From positions 1 through 9,106 of the forward strand of contig CAJXKX010000056.1 of the NCBI GenBank assembly GCA_913055965.1: a stretch of DNA of 9,106 nucleotides, given 5' to 3'. The stretch comes from an uncultured Roseovarius sp. (lineage in GTDB: Bacteria > Pseudomonadota > Alphaproteobacteria > Rhodobacterales > Rhodobacteraceae). Every line of letters starts with the position of its first letter. Position 1 is the stretch's first letter. The translations under genes were made by a program, and so were the position numbers. Below the pieces are notes generated by a model, which saw only the letters and a list, made by a program, of their open reading frames with translations, was not told where the DNA came from and searched no databases. Below, in pieces: positions 6,138-9,106 of the stretch.

Positions 6138-7678
6138 CGGTCCGGCCCGAGCAGGACGATCTGCAGGGCGGCGCGGCGGGCGGTTTCCTCGAGCCCGGCG
6201 GCGCGCAGCGTCGCGATGCCCGCGCGCACCGCCGACGGGGCGGCCCGCCCGTCCCCGTCATCGAGCAATGCGGCGGCGGCGAGGATCGCCTCGCCGAGGC
6301 GGTTGCCCGCGATCAGCGCCTGGTGCTCGGGCGCGGCACCGGTCGCGGCGAAGCCCGCGACGATCGCGGATTGCAGCCGCGTCTCGGCATCCGCCTGTTG
6401 CGGCGTGCCCGCGGCGATCCCGGCGAGCAGGCGCAGGCGCGGGCCCGTTGGCGGGGCGATTTCCGTCACGCGGGCGTGGAGCGGCGAGAGCAGCACCATC
6501 TCGGCGGCGCGGGGGACGAGCGGCTCCGGCAGGGCGGGCAGGGCGAGCAGGCGCTCGGCGAAGATTTCCGACAGAACCGTCTCGAGCCCGACCGCGCGGG
6601 CGCTGTCCCACGCGGCGGGCAGCGCCTCGGCCAGCGCTCCGGGATCGGCACCGGGCGCGAGCGCACGGTCGAGCGCCTGCACCGCCGCGACGCGGTCCCA
6701 GACCCCGCCCGAGGCGGCGGGTCTGCGCGCGGTATAGAGCCCGAAGAGCCGCGAGGCGGCGACCGCGCCGGTCTGCGCGAGGCGTTCGGCGGCGACGATC
6801 TCGGCCTTCCAGCCCGCCGTGCCGCGCAGGTCGGCCATCGCGTAGGCGCGTGGCAGATCGCGCGTGCCCAGCGGCGCGCCGATCGATTCGAACAGCCGGA
6901 AGCGCAGCGGCGTCATGTCTTGCGGCGGGGCGGGCGGCGGAACGTCCTCGATCAGTTCGGGTTCGAGATAGAGCGCGAGCAGCGTGACGTCGCTTGGCGA
7001 AATCGCACCGCTTGCCTCGGCCGCGTGCAGGATCAGCGCCGCCGTCTCCCAATTGCCGGTGCGGGCGAGGCAGTAGACGCGCGCGCGCAGGTCGCTGCCG
7101 ATATGCGGGGCCGCCGCGAGCGCGGCGCAGGCCGGGTCCTCGCGCCCGTCGAGCAGCGCGAGATCGAACCACGCATCGAAGAGCGCGGGCCGCGCGCCGC
7201 CCGCGCGCTCGACCAGCGCCAGCGCCGGTTCGACCGCGCCGAAGCGGCGCAGCGCGGCCAGCCGCGCGCGCAGGAACGGCGCGGCGTCGCTGCTGTCGGG
7301 GGGCGCATCGGCCTCGGCCAGCAGCAGGGTGTAATAGAGCGCCTGAATCGCGGGCAGCGGGCGCTCGGGCAGCCGCTCGAGATAGCCTGCGAGGGTGGCG
7401 GTGGCGCTCACCCCCCAGAGCGTGCGCGGCAGCCCGGTGGTGGTGCCCGGCAGCAGCCCGGTGGAATCGGCGCGCGGCGCGCCCAGCGGTGTCACCGTGA
7501 CGTCGGGCCGGTCCGCGCCGCCCGGCGCGTCCCCCTGGGCGGGGGCGTCGGGCGTGATCGCGACGGTGTCCATCTCCTCCAGCCAGTCGATGGCCGAAAG
7601 CGGGGCCTGCGCCGCCGCGCCGCCTGCCCAGGCCCCGGCCCAGACCAGGGCGGCGAGGAGGGCGCTATTCGACCTCAA
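6134..7678 (-). CDS. Secreted alanine-rich protein of unknown function, co-operonic with xerD
   Basis: I do not recognise a domain in this 514-residue protein. It begins with a good Sec signal peptide when started at the TTG at 7678: basic Arg2, hydrophobic LLAALVWAGAWAGG (about 7-20), and cleavage near AAAQA (21-25). AGGA lies 8 bases upstream of that TTG. No ATG or GTG gives both features; the frame stays open upstream, but only as antisense to aroK. A Pro/Asp-rich linker (about 40-85) precedes a long alpha-helical body of repeated Ala/Leu/Arg helices, reminiscent of tetratricopeptide-like solenoids though no repeat is clear. Only two cysteines occur, Cys184 and Cys203, which could form a periplasmic disulfide. 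It overlaps the small upstream gene by 14 bases and xerD by 4, so all three are probably translated from one mRNA. I recall similar uncharacterised proteins beside xerD in Rhodobacterales. Confidence 0.8.
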   Translation of the reverse strand: MRSNSALLAALVWAGAWAGGAAAQAPLSAIDWLEEMDTVAITPDAPAQGDAPGGADRPDVTVTPLGAPRADSTGLLPGTTTGLPRTLWGVSATATLAGYLERLPERPLPAIQALYYTLLLAEADAPPDSSDAAPFLRARLAALRRFGAVEPALALVERAGGARPALFDAWFDLALLDGREDPACAALAAAPHIGSDLRARVYCLARTGNWETAALILHAAEASGAISPSDVTLLALYLEPELIEDVPPPAPPQDMTPLRFRLFESIGAPLGTRDLPRAYAMADLRGTAGWKAEIVAAERLAQTGAVAASRLFGLYTARRPAASGGVWDRVAAVQALDRALAPGADPGALAEALPAAWDSARAVGLETVLSEIFAERLLALPALPEPLVPRAAEMVLLSPLHARVTEIAPPTGPRLRLLAGIAAGTPQQADAETRLQSAIVAGFAATGAAPEHQALIAGNRLGEAILAAAALLDDGDGRAAPSAVRAGIATLRAAGLEETARRAALQIVLLGPDR

Positions 7679-7814
7679 GGATGATTTCCTGTCGGGTCTC
7701 GGACTGCGCGGGGGTAAAATCGACGCCGAAGAACGGGCCGAGATAGGCATAGCCGACAAGCCCGATGAACCCGAGAATTGCAAGGTAGAACAACCATTTG
7801 ATAAGACGGAACAT
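7665..7814 (-). CDS. Small single-span membrane protein (49 residues), unknown function
   Basis: Reading the - strand from the ATG at 7814 to the TAG at 7665-7667 gives 49 residues. The start is short and basic (MFRLIK), followed by one strong membrane segment, WLFYLAILGFIGLVGYAYLG (7-26). A soluble tail follows with PAQSE (35-39) and a TRQEIILEVE end. It is too short for standard ORF lists, but three points support it: it is the first frame after a plausible promoter, it ends 14 bases inside the next gene as coupled genes do, and the protein is well formed with its charge bias toward a cytoplasmic N-terminus. The ribosome-binding site is weak (AGAG at about 7 bases). I recall comparable small proteins at this place in Rhodobacterales, always without assigned function. 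It may assist or anchor the secreted partner encoded next. Confidence 0.72.
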   Translation of the reverse strand: MFRLIKWLFYLAILGFIGLVGYAYLGPFFGVDFTPAQSETRQEIILEVE

Positions 7815-7850
7815 GGGGCGTCTCTTCTGCTCTCGGGGTGATTTGAGCCA

Positions 7851-7879
7851 CTTATAGCTGGCATTTCCGTCAAGATCAC
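7851..7879 (-). promoter_or_regulatory. Possible promoter of the small-protein/secreted-protein/xerD operon
   Basis: On the - strand TATAAG (7856-7851) matches the -10 consensus at five of six positions. GTGATC (7879-7874) stands 17 bases upstream as a weak -35 (three of six). The predicted start near 7844 leaves about 30 bases before the ATG at 7814. The 80 to 110 bases between here and aroK must also hold the aroK promoter, for which I see no convincing hexamers. Confidence 0.4.
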
Positions 7880-7909
7880 GCCATTGAGTGCAAAATGTCC
7901 CGCAGAGGC

Positions 7910-7916
7910 AAGGGAG
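7910..7916 (+). promoter_or_regulatory. Ribosome binding site deciding the aroK start
   Basis: AAGGGAG lies 8 bases before the GTG at 7925, close to ideal spacing and complementarity to the 16S rRNA 3' end. The ATG at 7895 has nothing comparable. This site is the reason for preferring the shorter AroK. Confidence 0.6.
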
Positions 7917-7924
7917 CGCCGAAC

Positions 7925-8485
7925 GTGGCGGCTGGCAAGGCTCGGAAACTGAACAGGACGGTGGTGCTCGTCGGCATGATGGGCGCGGGCAAGACCGCGG
8001 TGGGGCGCGCGCTCGCGGGCCGTCTCGGGGTGCCGTTTCTCGATTCGGATGTCGAGATCGAGAAGGCGGCCAACATGAGCATTTCCGAGATATTCCAAAG
8101 GGATGGAGAGAGTTTCTTTCGCGATCGCGAAAGCGAGGTGATCGACCGTCTGCTCGATGCGGACCCGGCGGTCCTGTCGGTGGGGGGCGGGGCGTTTCTT
8201 GCGCCGCGCAACCGCGAGACGATCACGCGCAAGGGGCTTTCCGTGTGGCTCGATGCGCCGCTCGACCTGCTTTGGTCTCGGGTAAAAGGCAAGAATACCA
8301 GGCCTTTGCTGCGCACAGCTCATCCACGCGAGACGCTGCGCGCGCTGTATGAGGCGCGCGTGCCGCTCTATGCGCTGGCGGATCTTCGGGCCGAGGCGCG
8401 TCACGAGTACACGATCGACGACATGGCCCGGCAGGTCGAGGAAGCGCTTGCCGGGCGCGGCGACATTTTGGGGGAGGCGACATGA
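7925..8485 (+). CDS. aroK: Shikimate kinase
   Basis: AroK phosphorylates shikimate with ATP to shikimate 3-phosphate, the fifth step of the shikimate pathway, in the cytoplasm. The 186-residue protein shows the P-loop GMMGAGKT (17-24), shikimate-contacting Asp42 in FLDSDVEIE, Arg66 in SFFRDRE, the SVGGGAF motif (85-91), and the lid/adenine region near TRPLL. Two starts compete. The GTG at 7925 has a strong AAGGGAG 8 bases upstream (7910-7916). The ATG at 7895 would add ten residues (MSRRGKGAPN) but has only a poor GAGTG site and would place the strong site inside the gene; I chose 7925. The stop overlaps the aroB start (ATGA at 8482-8485), so the two enzymes are likely co-translated. It is divergent from the xerD operon. 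Confidence 0.93.
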   Translation: MAAGKARKLNRTVVLVGMMGAGKTAVGRALAGRLGVPFLDSDVEIEKAANMSISEIFQRDGESFFRDRESEVIDRLLDADPAVLSVGGGAFLAPRNRETITRKGLSVWLDAPLDLLWSRVKGKNTRPLLRTAHPRETLRALYEARVPLYALADLRAEARHEYTIDDMARQVEEALAGRGDILGEAT

Positions 8486-9106
8486 TCGAGACGGTGAACG
8501 TGCCGCTGGGCGCACGGGCCTATGACGTGGTGATCGGGCCGGGGCTGCTGGCAGAGGCCGGCGCGCGTATCGCGCCGCTGCTGCGGCGCCCGAAACTCGC
8601 CGTGATCAGCGATGAAACGGTTGCGTCGCTGCATTGGGACATGCTGCACAAGGGATTGGAAAAAGAGGGGATTTCCGCCGACTGCCTGACCCTGCCGCCG
8701 GGCGAGGCGACGAAATCCTGGCCGCATCTGGAACGCACGGTCGAATGGCTGCTCGAACGCCGGATCGAGCGCGGCGACATTGTCGTGGCGCTCGGTGGCG
8801 GGGTGATCGGCGATCTCGCGGGCTTTGCCGCCGCGATCCTGCGCCGGGGCGTGGGCTTCGTGCAGGTTCCGACCACGCTGCTCGCGCAGGTCGACAGCTC
8901 GGTCGGCGGCAAGACGGGCGTGAACTCGCCGCATGGCAAGAATTTGATCGGCGCCTTCCACCAGCCGCGCCTCGTGCTTGCCGACATCGACATCCTGGCG
9001 ACCCTGCCGCCGCGCGAGTTCCTGGCCGGATATGCCGAAGTGGTGAAATACGGCCTTCTGGGCGACGCGGCCTTCTTCGACTGGCTCGAAGCCCATGGTC
9101 CGGCGC
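8482..9106 (+). CDS. aroB: 3-dehydroquinate synthase, N-terminal part (3' truncated)
   Basis: AroB converts DAHP to 3-dehydroquinate, the second step of the shikimate pathway, using NAD+ and a divalent metal. The frame opens at the ATG at 8482, inside the aroK stop codon, and runs off the right edge after 208 complete codons; family members are about 360-380 residues, so roughly 55% is present. Visible motifs are the NAD-binding ALGGGVIGDLAGF (103-115), VPTTLLAQVDSSVGGKTGVN (129-148), the substrate-binding GKNLIGAFHQP (152-162), and GYAEVVKYGLL (183-193). Glu186 in the last motif is the expected first metal ligand; the two histidine ligands lie beyond the window. Overlap with aroK points to translational coupling. 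No sign of damage in the visible part. Confidence 0.95.
   Translation, partial: MIETVNVPLGARAYDVVIGPGLLAEAGARIAPLLRRPKLAVISDETVASLHWDMLHKGLEKEGISADCLTLPPGEATKSWPHLERTVEWLLERRIERGDIVVALGGGVIGDLAGFAAAILRRGVGFVQVPTTLLAQVDSSVGGKTGVNSPHGKNLIGAFHQPRLVLADIDILATLPPREFLAGYAEVVKYGLLGDAAFFDWLEAHGPA

Noticed and set aside
6323..7684. 453-residue + strand open frame opposite the exported protein gene
   Set aside because: Arg/Gly/Gln-rich shadow of the - strand gene, whose signal peptide and coupled starts are better evidence of coding.
7815..7894. A clear sigma-70 promoter for aroK
   Set aside because: I tried the TTGAGC and TATAGC elements on the + strand; no pair has acceptable spacing and match, so I do not list one.
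6134..8515. A 793-residue open frame on the - strand starting antisense to aroK
   Set aside because: Stop codons are rare at this GC content, so the frame stays open by chance. The real protein starts with a signal peptide at 7678, and the extension is antisense to aroK.

Overview
The window is a GC-rich (by eye roughly 70% G+C), tightly packed chromosomal stretch. It looks like an alphaproteobacterium of the order Rhodobacterales (Rhodobacter/Paracoccus/Roseobacter group). The reasons are the base composition, the protein families, the aroK-aroB pair divergent from a xerD operon (a layout I recall from this order), and a candidate FnrL-type box. I see no phage, IS, CRISPR, tRNA or rRNA; most of the content is housekeeping.

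Layout from left to right. (1) The 3' end of a divergent polysaccharide deacetylase (YibQ/DUF610 type, + strand) converges on (2) rluE, a 23S rRNA pseudouridine synthase (- strand). rluE lies 39 bases downstream of (3) a secreted single-domain rhodanese (- strand), so the two may be co-transcribed. Upstream of the rhodanese is the most interesting non-coding signal in the window: an AT-rich promoter whose -10 is covered by an ATTC-N8-GAAT palindrome of SqrR/BigR type, with an FNR-like box exactly 41.5 bases upstream of the predicted start. (4) A small secreted DUF2059 protein (- strand) is divergent from (5) a lone FbpC/PotA-like ABC ATPase (+ strand). The 3' region shared by (5) and (6) holds a clear intrinsic terminator for the - strand. 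(6) to (9) form a - strand operon read right to left: a 49-residue membrane peptide (7665-7814, overlooked because it is short), a 514-residue secreted protein of unknown function starting at TTG, xerD, and a CNNM/CBS/CorC membrane protein. The first three overlap by 14 and 4 bases; the last follows a 77-base gap with its own candidate promoter. (10) aroK and (11) aroB (cut by the right edge) run divergently on the + strand and overlap by 4 bases.

Working together: aroK and aroB supply two steps of the shikimate pathway. XerD acts in chromosome dimer resolution with XerC, encoded elsewhere. The rhodanese/rluE transcript appears to respond to oxygen and reactive sulfur, which would place the rhodanese in sulfide or persulfide handling. 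I see no wholly new multi-gene system. The best leads are the dual-control rhodanese promoter, the perfect hairpin around the rluE start codon, and the small-peptide/secreted-protein pair upstream of xerD.
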